The notes: generated from the sequence alone by a model not told the origin. 64,000 nucleotides of DNA from Alteribacter keqinensis (GCF_003710255.1 NZ_RHIB01000002.1:620001-684000); one strand, 5' to 3'; positions 42,075 to 50,312 are shown, counted from the stretch's first letter. Program-made: numbers and translations.

Positions 42075-43573
42075 GAATCATCACTCCCTTGTTTCAGTAC
42101 CCACGTATCTTTACCGCCTCCGCCCTGAGAGGAATTCACCACAAGCGACCCTTCTTTTAAGGCCACACGGGACAATCCGCCAGGGAGCACCTTCAACTCT
42201 TTACCTCCCATAACAAATACGCGAAGATCCACGTGACAAGGGTAAAAACGCTCTTTCTGGAACGCAGGTGCACGTGACAGCTTGATTGTCGGCTGGGCAA
42301 TATACTGCGCAGGATCCTGAATGATTTTTTCGCGGAACAGTTCGATTTCAGCTTTTGTGGCATGAGGTCCGATGAGCATATCATAGCCGCCTGAAGAACC
42401 GACGTTTTTTACAACGAGCTCTTCCAGGTTTTCAAGAACATGCTCACGGGCTTCTTTATCCCGTAAAAAGTACGTTTCAACATTTTTGATAAGCGGTTCC
42501 TCATCCAGGTAGTAGCGGATCATGTCCGGAACATACGCATAGATGGCTTTATCATCGGCTACACCGTTTCCGATCCCGTTTGTAATCGCTACATTTCCTT
42601 TTCTGTATGCTTCAAGCAGGCCAGGCACACCGAGGACGGATTCAGGATTAAACGCTTTTGGATCGAGGAAATCATCGTCTATACGGCGGTAGATAATATC
42701 CACGCGGTGAAGTCCGCGGATCGTTTTCATATATACACAATCGTCTTTTACGACCAGATCACGCCCTTCCACAAGCTCAATCCCCATTTGCTGGGCAAGA
42801 AAGACATGGTCATAATAAGCCGCATTGTAGCTTCCTGGTGTAAGAAGGACAGCAATCGGATGGTGCTTGTCCTCACTGTTTTCCGGAGCGTGGCTGCACA
42901 GAGCCTCATGGAGGTTGGACAATTGATGTTCAAGGGTGCAGATTTGATGACTGTTAAAGAATTCAGGAAAAACACGGCGCATAACAAAACGGTTCTGAAA
43001 TACGTAGGACATCCCCGAAGGGTTTCTCAGATTATCTTCAAGTACCCGGTACTCTCCGTTGTGATCACGGATTAGGTCTATTCCGGCTAAAAAGATGTGA
43101 TTATCGTTCGGGATTTTAAGCCCCGTTGCCTGTTCTTTATAGTAATAAGGATTGTCTTCAATCAGCTCTCTCGGAATCAATCCGTCTTTAAGGATCTGCT
43201 GATCATTATAGATGTCCTCAAGAAACAGGTTGAGCGCCTTCACACGCTGCTTCATCCCTTTCTCGATTTGCTCCCACTGATCGGGCGGAATAATAACAGG
43301 AATAAAATCAAAGGGCATAGTCCGTTCCGTTCCTGTTTTGTCACTGTAAACCGTGAATGTTATTCCCTGTCGCAGGAAACTGAGCTGTGCTGTTTCATTC
43401 TTTTCGTGAAGATCCTCCACCGAAAAACGGTTAAGAATATCATGAAACTGCTCATAGTGAGACTTGGGCTTTCCGTCCATCTCCATCATTTCATCGAAAA
43501 AGGTCTTAGAATCATATTGCTTTAACACCCATCCATCTCCTCCCTGGGGAAACGTTATTAACACAGTGTCCAT
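42068..43573 (-). CDS. circularly permuted type 2 ATP-grasp protein
   Basis: A 501-residue protein of the DUF404/DUF407 type. Characteristic are PYYYKEQATGLKIPNDNHIFL-like sequence, RVLEDNLRNPSGMSYV, YRRIDDDFLDP and KNVGSSGGYDMLIGP. These enzymes are predicted to form amide or peptide bonds, with the alpha-E and transglutaminase partners acting on the same unknown peptide. ATG 43573 (MDTVLITFPQGG) follows AGAGGG by six bases; the frame extends to 43672 without a supporting site. It leads a three-gene operon. Confidence 0.87.
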   Translation of the reverse strand: MDTVLITFPQGGDGWVLKQYDSKTFFDEMMEMDGKPKSHYEQFHDILNRFSVEDLHEKNETAQLSFLRQGITFTVYSDKTGTERTMPFDFIPVIIPPDQWEQIEKGMKQRVKALNLFLEDIYNDQQILKDGLIPRELIEDNPYYYKEQATGLKIPNDNHIFLAGIDLIRDHNGEYRVLEDNLRNPSGMSYVFQNRFVMRRVFPEFFNSHQICTLEHQLSNLHEALCSHAPENSEDKHHPIAVLLTPGSYNAAYYDHVFLAQQMGIELVEGRDLVVKDDCVYMKTIRGLHRVDIIYRRIDDDFLDPKAFNPESVLGVPGLLEAYRKGNVAITNGIGNGVADDKAIYAYVPDMIRYYLDEEPLIKNVETYFLRDKEAREHVLENLEELVVKNVGSSGGYDMLIGPHATKAEIELFREKIIQDPAQYIAQPTIKLSRAPAFQKERFYPCHVDLRVFVMGGKELKVLPGGLSRVALKEGSLVVNSSQGGGGKDTWVLKQGSDDSC

Positions 43574-43899
43574 CCTTTTCCCTCTTTTGAAATTTTTTAC
43601 ACTTGTATTTTTTGAGATTAGAGTAACGGTATGACTGAGAAGACTTATTATTTTTATACATTCTTCATGCAAGCGCGAAATTCCTTTACACAGAGAATGA
43701 ACATTGTCGTAAAAACAGAGAACTTCAGGAAAGTCGAGCTAATCATATTTGAAGGGGCTTTGTCAGCAAAAGCAACAATCTTTATGAACACGACACTCAT
43801 GCTAATTTATTCAAACCATAGTGCATGAAAATAGGAATGCTGTCTTTTTCAGCTGAGTTATCCTTTTCCTATGATTTTCACAGCGCATCATGCGCAGTT

Positions 43900-44009
43900 A
43901 ACGGAATACGCGAGACTCCTGCGGAAGTGCGAGACAGACGAGACCCCACAAGGGCCAAGCCCCGAGGAGGCTCGGCGCGAGTCCGCGGACAGAGAGCGTA
44001 TTCCGTTCA
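43900..44009. repeat. GC-rich dispersed palindromic element (full, inverted copy)
   Basis: It is bounded by AACGGAATACGC and GCGTATTCCGTT and contains CTGCGGAAGTGCGAGAC, GACCCCACAAGGGCC, GAGGAGGCTCGGCGCGAGTC. It is the inverted match of the 18648 copy, and the flanking similarity (AGCTGAAATTCATTGAAGG) extends outside. The rest of 43574-43899 shows no gene; a 65-codon frame at 43631 has no ribosome-binding site. Confidence 0.85.
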
Positions 44010-44181
44010 ACAAAGCTGAAATTCATTGAAGGGTTTTAAAATCATTCCTGATTCTTTTTCAGAACAGCCTATTATTATTTTATCGGTTTTACCGTCTCCG
44101 TGGCCCCCGCTCACCTCAGCATAAGATGGCCGGTTATGGAAATACATGTTTTAAATGGATTGGGAAAAGTTATGTGTGTAT

Positions 44182-44364
44182 AGAAGGCACTGAAAAAGTT
44201 TGACCTTTAACTTTTTCAGTGCCTTCTAAGCAATGAGCGGAGCGGTTGCATGTTTTAAAATCCTGTTATGAGTGGGTTTCTCGTAACAGGCGAGCAACCG
44301 ATGGAGCCATTGCCACTTTAATAAAAGCCACTGAGAAAATTGGTTTTCACTTTTTCAGTGGCTT
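44182..44364 (+). repeat. structured dispersed element, copy B (yhfW leader)
   Basis: The best-preserved copy. End hairpins are AGAAGGCACTGAAAAAG / CTTTTTCAGTGCCTTCT and AAGCCACTGA / TCAGTGGCTT. The core folds as nested stems: GCAATG 44230-44235 with CATTGC 44308-44313; CGGTTGC 44243-44249 with GCAACCG 44294-44300; CCTGTTATGAG 44262-44272 with CTCGTAACAGG 44280-44290, loop TGGGTTT. It ends nine bases before the yhfW ribosome-binding site. Confidence 0.88.
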
Positions 44365-44390
44365 CGTATACAAGAGGAGGCTGAACAATT

Positions 44391-45914
44391 ATGAGCGAAC
44401 ACATGCCAAGATACCCGGAGCCGTTCTGGCGGAAGGAAAGTGAAACCACTGAGTACCCTGCACTTACCGATAATACAGACTGTGACGTTGCGGTCGTCGG
44501 TGGAGGGATTGCAGGAATTACAACTGCATACCTGCTGCAAAAAGAAGGAAAGAATGTCGTGTTAATTGATGCTGGAAAGCTCATTAACGGAACAACCGGT
44601 CATACTACAGCTAAAATCACGTCTCAGCACGGGCTGTTTTATGACGAGCTGATCAACCATTTTGGTAAAGAGAAAGCACGTCATTACTATGATGCCAACC
44701 AGGAAGGACTCGAGTTTATTGAAGAGCTGGTTAATGAGCTTTCCATAGACTGTGATTTCAGTCATGAAGATGCATTCGTATTTACACAGGATCCGGATGA
44801 AATTTTTAAGATAAAAAAAGAAGATGAAGCCTACCAGCAGCTTGATATTAACGGTGGCCTGATCGATGAAAAAACCTTGCCATTCTACACCAGAGCGGCG
44901 ATTGTGATGCGTGACCAGGCCCAGTTTCACCCCGTGAAATACCTTAACGCCCTGACAGATGCGTTTATTAAAGCAGGAGGAACGGTTTACGAAAACACAA
45001 CGGCCAGTGATGTCAAAACCGGTGACCGTCCTGCTGTGATCACGAGAGAAGGGCATGAAATCACGTGCGATCATGTGGTGGCTGCTTCTCACTTCCCTTT
45101 CTATGACGGAATGGGCTTTTACTTCGCCCGGATGCACGCAGAAAGGTCATATTCTCTTGCCGTGAAAACATCCAAACCAATTACTTCAGGCATGTATATT
45201 AATGCGGAGGATCCCAAGCGTTCGATTCGCTGCACACCGGCAGAAGACGGGTATTTGATGATTATCGGAGGCGAGAAGCATAAAACCGGTCAGGGCATCG
45301 ATACGTCGAAGCATTACGACGCACTTGCAGCCTACAGCCGCGAAATGTTTCCCGATGCTGAAATCCTTTACCGCTGGGCAACTCACGATCTTATCACGAT
45401 GGACAAACTGCCGTATATCGGCCACATCACCGAACGTCATAAAAACATTTTTGTTGCAACCGGCTTTCACAAGTGGGGTATGACGAACGGAACCATTGCA
45501 GCAAAAATCATCCGGGACGGCATTTTGGAAAAAGAAAACACGTACCGGGAATTGTTCACTCCCCATCGGATGAAAGCCGATCCGGGTATTAAGGAGTTCG
45601 TAAAAGAGAATGCAAACGTAGCTAAGTATTTTGTGAAAGGAAAAGCGGAGATGGTCCGCAGAAAACCGGAGGATCTGGCGAGTGATGAAGGCGGTGTTGT
45701 CACCGTAAAAGGCAAGCGTGCAGGAGCCTATAAAGATCCGGACGGCCTCCTCCATGCAGTGGATACAACTTGTACCCATATGGGATGTGAATGTGAATGG
45801 AACGACGGCGACCGAACGTGGGACTGCCCTTGCCACGGCTCAAGGTTCAATGTTCAAGGAGAGGTTATAGAAGGCCCTGCAGACAAGCCCTTAAGGAAGC
45901 TTGATTTGGAGTAA
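44391..45914 (+). CDS. yhfW: FAD-dependent oxidoreductase with Rieske domain
   Basis: A 507-residue protein like B. subtilis YhfW. The N-terminal DAO-type FAD domain begins with VAVVGGGIAGITTAYLLQKE; the C-terminal Rieske domain binds a [2Fe-2S] cluster through CTHMGCECEW and CPCHGSRF (CxH...CxxH). The reaction is unknown; it may oxidise an amine or amino acid and pass electrons through the Rieske centre. GAGGAGG precedes the ATG. Its leader carries structured element B. It is monocistronic. Confidence 0.9.
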   Translation: MSEHMPRYPEPFWRKESETTEYPALTDNTDCDVAVVGGGIAGITTAYLLQKEGKNVVLIDAGKLINGTTGHTTAKITSQHGLFYDELINHFGKEKARHYYDANQEGLEFIEELVNELSIDCDFSHEDAFVFTQDPDEIFKIKKEDEAYQQLDINGGLIDEKTLPFYTRAAIVMRDQAQFHPVKYLNALTDAFIKAGGTVYENTTASDVKTGDRPAVITREGHEITCDHVVAASHFPFYDGMGFYFARMHAERSYSLAVKTSKPITSGMYINAEDPKRSIRCTPAEDGYLMIIGGEKHKTGQGIDTSKHYDALAAYSREMFPDAEILYRWATHDLITMDKLPYIGHITERHKNIFVATGFHKWGMTNGTIAAKIIRDGILEKENTYRELFTPHRMKADPGIKEFVKENANVAKYFVKGKAEMVRRKPEDLASDEGGVVTVKGKRAGAYKDPDGLLHAVDTTCTHMGCECEWNDGDRTWDCPCHGSRFNVQGEVIEGPADKPLRKLDLE

Positions 45915-45940
45915 GCACGTCTATCTTCCGATAACGATAA

Positions 45941-45984
45941 GAGGGCGTCTGAAAAGGTAGAATACCCTTTTCAGACGCCCTTTA
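45941..45984 (+). terminator. terminator of yhfW
   Basis: AGGGCGTCTGAAAAGG and CCTTTTCAGACGCCCT form a perfect 16-bp stem followed by T residues. Confidence 0.88.
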
Positions 45985-46027
45985 AATTAGTAACTGTGTC
46001 AAAATTTTGTTGAAGTAAAGTGTAATT

Positions 46028-46135
46028 GGAGCGAATGTGCGACACTACTGCGGGAAAAGTGTGTTGCGGGGCCCCGCAGGCGCAACACGCCGAGGAGGCT
46101 CCCGAACTGCCCGCGGAAAGTGCAATGAGCGGCAA
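46028..46135. repeat. GC-rich dispersed element (inverted copy)
   Basis: It contains CTACTGCGGGAAAAGTG, TTGCGGGGCCCCGCAGGC, CGCCGAGGAGGCTCCC and CCCGCGGAAAGTGC, in the inverted orientation between yhfW and the L,D-transpeptidase gene. Confidence 0.75.
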
Positions 46136-46153
46136 TCAAGATAAAACTCATTA

Positions 46154-47446
46154 CTAGTAACCCGCCAGTTCACTCTCACTGCCTGCAATAATAATATAGG
46201 CATTGTCACCCAGCTCCTGCATAAGCATTCTCATCTGTGCTTCCGGAACCGACACACAGCCAAGGGTCGGAGTGCCGTTTGAGATGTGAAGGAATATCGC
46301 ACTCCCTTTACCGCTTACCGGATTATGCGTATTGTAGTTGATTACCATGGCGTACTTATACTGATCCCTGTATTTGATCAGGTGTTCGTCGTGGGCATGA
46401 GAAGATTCCCGCTCCTGCCACGTATTGTATTCAGGATCATTCACATTGGAAATCCAGTAAGAGTTGTCTGTAATCTGCCTGAACGATTTCTTCGTTCCGG
46501 GATTTTCGGTTCCAAAGGCAAATCCTAAACGGTAAGCGCCAGTCGGTGCTTTCCGGTCTCCCTCAACCTTGTTTGCACTCACACCGTTGCTTCCTACAAA
46601 TCCGTTTGTCGACATCTCCTTGTTCCAGGTGCCTCCGGACTTTTTCCAGTACTCCACCTTCGCACTTCCTCCACCGGTGCTCACAACAGTGAGAATCTGA
46701 TCTGTATTGGAAGCTGTTTTCGTTCTGGCGACAGCCGGCAGCTCCTCTTTCTTTTCTTCTGTTTTGGTTTCTTCTGATGAACTGGACGGTTCCTCTTTCT
46801 CCTGCTCCTCACTACTCTCTGAAGTTGATGAGGCTGCCGGTGAAGATGTGCTGCCCGGGGAACTCACAGCTGCCTTCACTTCCACCTTCTCCTCTCCCAG
46901 GAAACTCCCGCTTACAAACCCTTCCTGTCCCTGAAACTCAAACCTGAACCAGCCATTTGGTGTCTTGCCGTCGACTTTTACAGGTTCATTCTGTTTTATC
47001 TGTCCGATCACGCCGTAGCTTGTTCCCCCTCCTGACCTCACATTGATGGAAGGAGCAGTTATGTAGTACGTTCCACTGGCGTCTGTGACCTCCTGCTGTT
47101 CAGGAGCGGTTTCCGCCGGAACCTCATCTTCTGCCTGTGCAACCTCTTTCGTCTGTGGTTTCTCATCTTCCACCGGCTCTTCTGCCCTGTCGGCTGGTTG
47201 TTCCAGCTCCTCTTCTATTGTGAGAGTCTCTTCTTTTCTGTACATACCAAGATCACGCTCCCTCTTCGGCTGAATGTTGCGATATCCTTCTGCAATAACG
47301 ATGCTGTCGTCACTTACATTGAAGTCTGTTTCTTCCTGTGCCTCTCCACTTTCTTCTGCTCCTAAGCCGCATCCTGTTAAAACAATAATAATCATCACTG
47401 TTACGATTAAAGACAACCTCTTTTTCAACGGAAATTTCCTCCACAC
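46154..47446 (-). CDS. lipoprotein with SH3b and L,D-transpeptidase (YkuD-type) domains
   Basis: A 430-residue exported lipoprotein. The lipobox VLTGC ends at Cys 26. An acidic linker (about 40-115) is followed by a bacterial SH3 domain (INVRSGGGTSYGVIG), a long Ser/Glu-rich linker (about 185-245) and a C-terminal YkuD-type domain with HISNGTPTLGCVSVP, whose His and Cys are catalytic. Such enzymes make 3-3 peptidoglycan cross-links or attach proteins to the wall. The very acidic linkers suggest a high-salt setting. The start follows GTGGAGGAAA. Confidence 0.85.
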   Translation of the reverse strand: MWRKFPLKKRLSLIVTVMIIIVLTGCGLGAEESGEAQEETDFNVSDDSIVIAEGYRNIQPKRERDLGMYRKEETLTIEEELEQPADRAEEPVEDEKPQTKEVAQAEDEVPAETAPEQQEVTDASGTYYITAPSINVRSGGGTSYGVIGQIKQNEPVKVDGKTPNGWFRFEFQGQEGFVSGSFLGEEKVEVKAAVSSPGSTSSPAASSTSESSEEQEKEEPSSSSEETKTEEKKEELPAVARTKTASNTDQILTVVSTGGGSAKVEYWKKSGGTWNKEMSTNGFVGSNGVSANKVEGDRKAPTGAYRLGFAFGTENPGTKKSFRQITDNSYWISNVNDPEYNTWQERESSHAHDEHLIKYRDQYKYAMVINYNTHNPVSGKGSAIFLHISNGTPTLGCVSVPEAQMRMLMQELGDNAYIIIAGSESELAGY

Positions 47447-47500
47447 TCGTTATTTTTTCAGACTATTCAGCATTATTATAACATGGAAAACAATGTAAAA

Positions 47501-47667
47501 AAGAAGTTGGCTCAAAAGGTCGTTTATTCCCTTTTAAGTCAACCTCGAAGTAATGAGTGGAGCCGCTTTCCTCATTAAAAAAGCCCGGCAGGAGTGGATT
47601 TTCCCCTGCCAGGCCAGCAGTGTGTGGAGACATTCCAATCTGCCTGGACCTTTTGAGACACATTCTT
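47501..47667 (+). repeat. structured dispersed element, copy C (divergent)
   Basis: Imperfect terminal inverted repeats of 21 bases (47501-47521 and 47647-47667, 18 matches; inner part CTCAAAAGGTC / GACCTTTTGAG) enclose a core alignable with copies A and B: AAGTAATGAGTGGAGC, TTAAAAAAGCC, then the hairpin GGCAGG / CCTGCC with loop AGTGGATTTT and TGGAGACATT. It lies between minus-strand genes, its core reading opposite to them. Confidence 0.75.
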
Positions 47668-47677
47668 CTTAATCCAG

Positions 47678-48376
47678 TCAGCCTTTCTTTTCTCCAAGAG
47701 GGCGTGGGTTATAGCTCGAGCCTGTAAGGTCAGTAAGGTCACTGATGGCCTGCCAGAGTTCAGGGTAAAATTCAAATTTCGCCCCTCTTTCAAGCATCTG
47801 CGCCGGTACTCCTTTCAGGCTCTTTGTATTTAATCCGATCATCCGGCGTACAAGCTGGATGTGCTGATGTCTGAACGACTGAAAGCATTCGTCAAAACGG
47901 GTAAGCCCCTGCATGAGCTGAAACAGCTCAAAACGGTCTTTTGCATTTTCGTGGAGGTCAACCACACTGACGGACTCCGCCTCAAGTAATGCTTTAAACG
48001 GCTCCCAGAGAGTCGGGCCCAGTTTCAGAATTTCATTGAAGCCGGGGGAGTCCTGTCCACTCCCTCTTCCAAGAGCAAGGCGAATTGTATGGTAATCCCT
48101 CGGACTGATAACCTTGACCATATCAAAAACAGGAGGCAGATGCTCCAAATGCATCGTGACCCTCTGCAATTTCTCTGTTGCCTTTGTAAGTTCCGCTTTT
48201 CTCATGTGACTGTCAGCCTGATGAATGTATTGGATAATCAGTTTAAAGTGAAGCTCGGAAATCTGATGAATAACTTGAAAGGTTAATTCTTCGTCACAGC
48301 TTGCAGTATCCTCTGAGACTTGTAAGTTTAAAAGTTCATCTGTCCGGATATACTTCTCGTAATCTGTTTTTCCCAT
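47678..48376 (-). CDS. tryptophan 2,3-dioxygenase-like heme protein (divergent)
   Basis: A 232-residue protein of the TDO/IDO superfamily: YEKYIRTDELLNLQ, IHQISELHFKLII, the Arg in YHTIRLALG (residue 99), the heme-ligand region FRHQHIQLVRRMIG (His 170 or 172) and FYPELWQAISDLTD. It is shorter than bacterial TDO (about 280). The TGTGGSSG-type loop that holds the amino acid is replaced by NTKSLKGVP, and the active-site His of the HDE motif is Cys 27. It may therefore act on another aromatic substrate. ATG 48376 follows GGAGGG; the frame to 48433 runs over the cre site. Confidence 0.75.
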   Translation of the reverse strand: MGKTDYEKYIRTDELLNLQVSEDTASCDEELTFQVIHQISELHFKLIIQYIHQADSHMRKAELTKATEKLQRVTMHLEHLPPVFDMVKVISPRDYHTIRLALGRGSGQDSPGFNEILKLGPTLWEPFKALLEAESVSVVDLHENAKDRFELFQLMQGLTRFDECFQSFRHQHIQLVRRMIGLNTKSLKGVPAQMLERGAKFEFYPELWQAISDLTDLTGSSYNPRPLGEKKG

Positions 48377-48411
48377 TTGTAATCCCTCCAATTTTTCGCA
48401 GAGCAGCCAAA

Positions 48412-48426
48412 ATGTAAGCGCATACA
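48412..48426. promoter_or_regulatory. CcpA cre site upstream of the TDO-like gene
   Basis: ATGTAAGCGCATACA matches the consensus WTGNAANCGNWNNCA at every position. It lies 36 bases before the TDO-like start, in its promoter/leader area. Confidence 0.6.
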
Positions 48427-48700
48427 CTTCCAATTACTCATTCTACTAGAGATTTGTCCACCAGGCTACTTAAAATTTCGAAATTTCCGACTTGCAAATT
48501 ATAGAAGATTTATCGTTATAAAGATGGGATCGGGTATTTTTTTGCTAGCCTATAGGTCATTTTTTCCTCTATTGCTATTGGCATCTGCGCCTTTTCACGT
48601 AAAATTTACGGTGCACCACTTTTACCATTTACGCTGTTCACATAAAGTTTGTTGCTTTCAGTCTTTTCTCTTTATCACAGTAAAGCAGAACAAACCTGCA

Positions 48701-48798
48701 CCCTTTGCTTTTCGCGGTGGTGCCGGCAACTCCTCAAGCTTAAGCTCTGTGAGGTCTTGCCTGGCCCTCACAACCGCAGGAATCTCGGGCACTCCGCC
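48701..48798. repeat. GC-rich dispersed element (degenerate copy)
   Basis: TTCGCGGTGGTGCCGGCAACTCC, GTGAGGTCTTGCC and CCGCAGGAATCTCGGGC are eroded family words. It lies in the 495-base gap before the acidic lipoprotein, which otherwise shows no gene. Confidence 0.55.
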
Positions 48799-48871
48799 TT
48801 CATTACCTTTTGCAGGAAAAGCAACAAACTATCCAAAACAGCCTTTATTTAACCGCTGGGAGAGAAAAACA

Positions 48872-49774
48872 ATGAAACGAAGTACAGCATTAGTAACTAC
48901 AGGATTGCTTAGCGCAGCAGTACTCACTGCCTGTTCCGGCACAGAATCAGAGTCGGCAGGAGAGAATGTAAACGAACCGAATGACGGGATCCATGACGAA
49001 AAGGAGCCATCCGATGTTGCAGAAGATGAAGATGTGGAAGAAGTTCACGAAACAGAGAATGAACAGGATGAACCAATAGACGAAGAGCCCTCTGAAGAAA
49101 ATACGGCAGATGAGATTGAAGAGCTGGAGGAAATTAAAGAAAACGAAGAGAATGAGGAAACCGCTGCAGTCGAAGAGCACGATCAGGACACTGCAAAGGA
49201 GATTGCAGAAGAAAGCGAAACCCTACAGGAAGCTCCCGCCTATACTCTGATTGATCAGGAGACCATAGATCAATTTGATTTTAATCTTGAGGAGAGAGAA
49301 GCGGAATTCGGCCTCACGGTGCTTGTCCCTTCTTTTCTCCCACATAACTTTAATGAGGATAACGCTATGCTGATCCTCGGATCAGGCCATCACTCCTCCT
49401 TTCTCAGCGTAAATGAGGCAACGGCAGAAGATTACCTGGAGGATTTCGACCTTGAAACAGAAAAGGAAAAGCATATGGAAAAAGAGCAGGAGAAATCAGC
49501 CCAAAAGCTCGACGTTGTTGACGTAGAGCTGGAAGACTACCCTCCCCTTGCCGAAACCTTTGATTATTACCTCGTCACGTCCGGATACATAGAAGGAAAC
49601 GACCTCCCCGTGCCGAACCAGTTTCTAAACACTGATACGGCCTTTCATACGCTGGTAAGAGTGGAAAAAGACCGTCGGATCATCTTCACATTTAATTACG
49701 AACTGGAAAAAGAAACGGACGCTCTCATAGCCGAGTTCCTCCAGATAGCACAAAGCATCGAAATAAATGAGTAA
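48872..49774 (+). CDS. highly acidic lipoprotein, function unknown
   Basis: A 300-residue protein with a lipoprotein signal (VLTAC, Cys 21), an extremely Glu/Asp-rich linker from about residue 25 to 125, and a C-terminal domain of about 170 residues (from YTLIDQETIDQFDF) with no family I recognise. ATG 48872 follows GGGAGAG; the frame extends to 48524 but that part is intergenic repeat. The acidic linker would stay soluble in high salt and may bind cations. It ends in a terminator shared with the convergent 55-residue gene. Confidence 0.75.
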   Translation: MKRSTALVTTGLLSAAVLTACSGTESESAGENVNEPNDGIHDEKEPSDVAEDEDVEEVHETENEQDEPIDEEPSEENTADEIEELEEIKENEENEETAAVEEHDQDTAKEIAEESETLQEAPAYTLIDQETIDQFDFNLEEREAEFGLTVLVPSFLPHNFNEDNAMLILGSGHHSSFLSVNEATAEDYLEDFDLETEKEKHMEKEQEKSAQKLDVVDVELEDYPPLAETFDYYLVTSGYIEGNDLPVPNQFLNTDTAFHTLVRVEKDRRIIFTFNYELEKETDALIAEFLQIAQSIEINE

Positions 49775-49777
49775 AGC

Positions 49778-49818
49778 AAAGAACCCCGGAGGCAGAAGCC
49801 TTTGAGGTTCTTTTTTTC
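49778..49818. terminator. bidirectional terminator
   Basis: AAAGAACCCC pairs with GAGGTTCTTT around an inner GGCAGAAGCC hairpin, with T runs in both directions, between convergent genes. Confidence 0.75.
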
Positions 49819-49837
49819 AGGCGTTTTCACGCCCTCT

Positions 49838-50005
49838 TCATACTTCCTGATGACGGGTCGCCACATGGGCATATTCAGCTTCAAGCTCGCGAAGTGTCAG
49901 GTGATACAGCTGATGGCCGCCTATTTTAAATACACCTTTGTTAAGTAGTTTTTCAATCAATTCCTGGCGGCGGCTTTCAAGGTATTCCTCTGCGTTCTTA
50001 CTCAC
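49838..50005 (-). CDS. 55-residue FbpA-like small protein under a SAM riboswitch
   Basis: A short basic/acidic helical protein (SRRQELIEKLLNKGVFKIGG, then QLYHLTLRELEAEY) that resembles the Fur-regulated basic protein FbpA family. The start is GTG 50005 with AAGGAGG ten bases upstream. It is the only gene between the SAM-I riboswitch at 50086-50198 and a terminator, so it appears to be the sole gene of that riboswitch. FbpA in B. subtilis belongs to the iron-sparing response; a link to SAM or methionine is unexpected. Related family members of unknown function are an alternative. Confidence 0.75.
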   Translation of the reverse strand: MSKNAEEYLESRRQELIEKLLNKGVFKIGGHQLYHLTLRELEAEYAHVATRHQEV

Positions 50006-50029
50006 AATCCCTTCCTCCTTGTTTCAGGG

Positions 50030-50073
50030 AAAAAGAAACCCCTCTTCCAACGTAAGGTAAGAAGAGGGGTTTA
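50030..50073 (-). terminator. SAM-riboswitch-controlled terminator
   Basis: Minus strand AAACCCCTCTTC and GAAGAGGGGTTT form a 12-bp stem followed by CTTTTT, between the aptamer and the 55-residue gene. Confidence 0.88.
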
Positions 50074-50085
50074 ATCCATGTTCCC

Positions 50086-50198
50086 CTTCTTATTTTCCGG
50101 TCTGCACTGAGCAGCCAGCAGGATTTAGCACGGTATTGAAGTTCAATCCGCTGCCGAGGCTTCCAAGGGCCAGTCCCTCCACCTCTCTTAATAAGAAG
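50086..50198 (-). ncRNA. SAM-I (S-box) riboswitch upstream of the FbpA-like gene
   Basis: P1 is closed by CTTCTTAT (50198-50191) and ATAAGAAG (50093-50086). Minus-strand S-box words include TAAGAGAGGTGGAGGGACTG, GGCCCTTGGAAGCC, CGGCAGC and CGGTGCTAAATCC. It has its own promoter and a downstream terminator, so control is by transcription attenuation, as at metNIQ. Confidence 0.93.
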
Positions 50199-50281
50199 AT
50201 TACGCGTTGTTAAACAGGTTTGACCTGTCGTCTCCTGCTTAAACAACAGCTTTATGAAATTTTTATCCATCATTAATTTCG

Positions 50282-50310
50282 AGTATACCGATTGACATTT
50301 CAATCGTCAA
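50282..50310 (-). promoter_or_regulatory. promoter of the SAM-riboswitch / FbpA-like transcript
   Basis: Minus strand TTGACG (50310-50305), 17-bp spacer, TATACT (50287-50282), immediately after the moaA stop codon. Confidence 0.8.
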
Positions 50311-50312
50311 GG

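Noticed and set aside
45186-45836. 216-codon minus-strand open frame
   Set aside because: Antisense to yhfW, whose Rieske and FAD motifs prove the plus-strand frame.
48524-48871. N-terminal extension of the acidic lipoprotein
   Set aside because: The extension crosses a GC-rich repeat, and the lipoprotein signal with its own ribosome-binding site begins at 48872.
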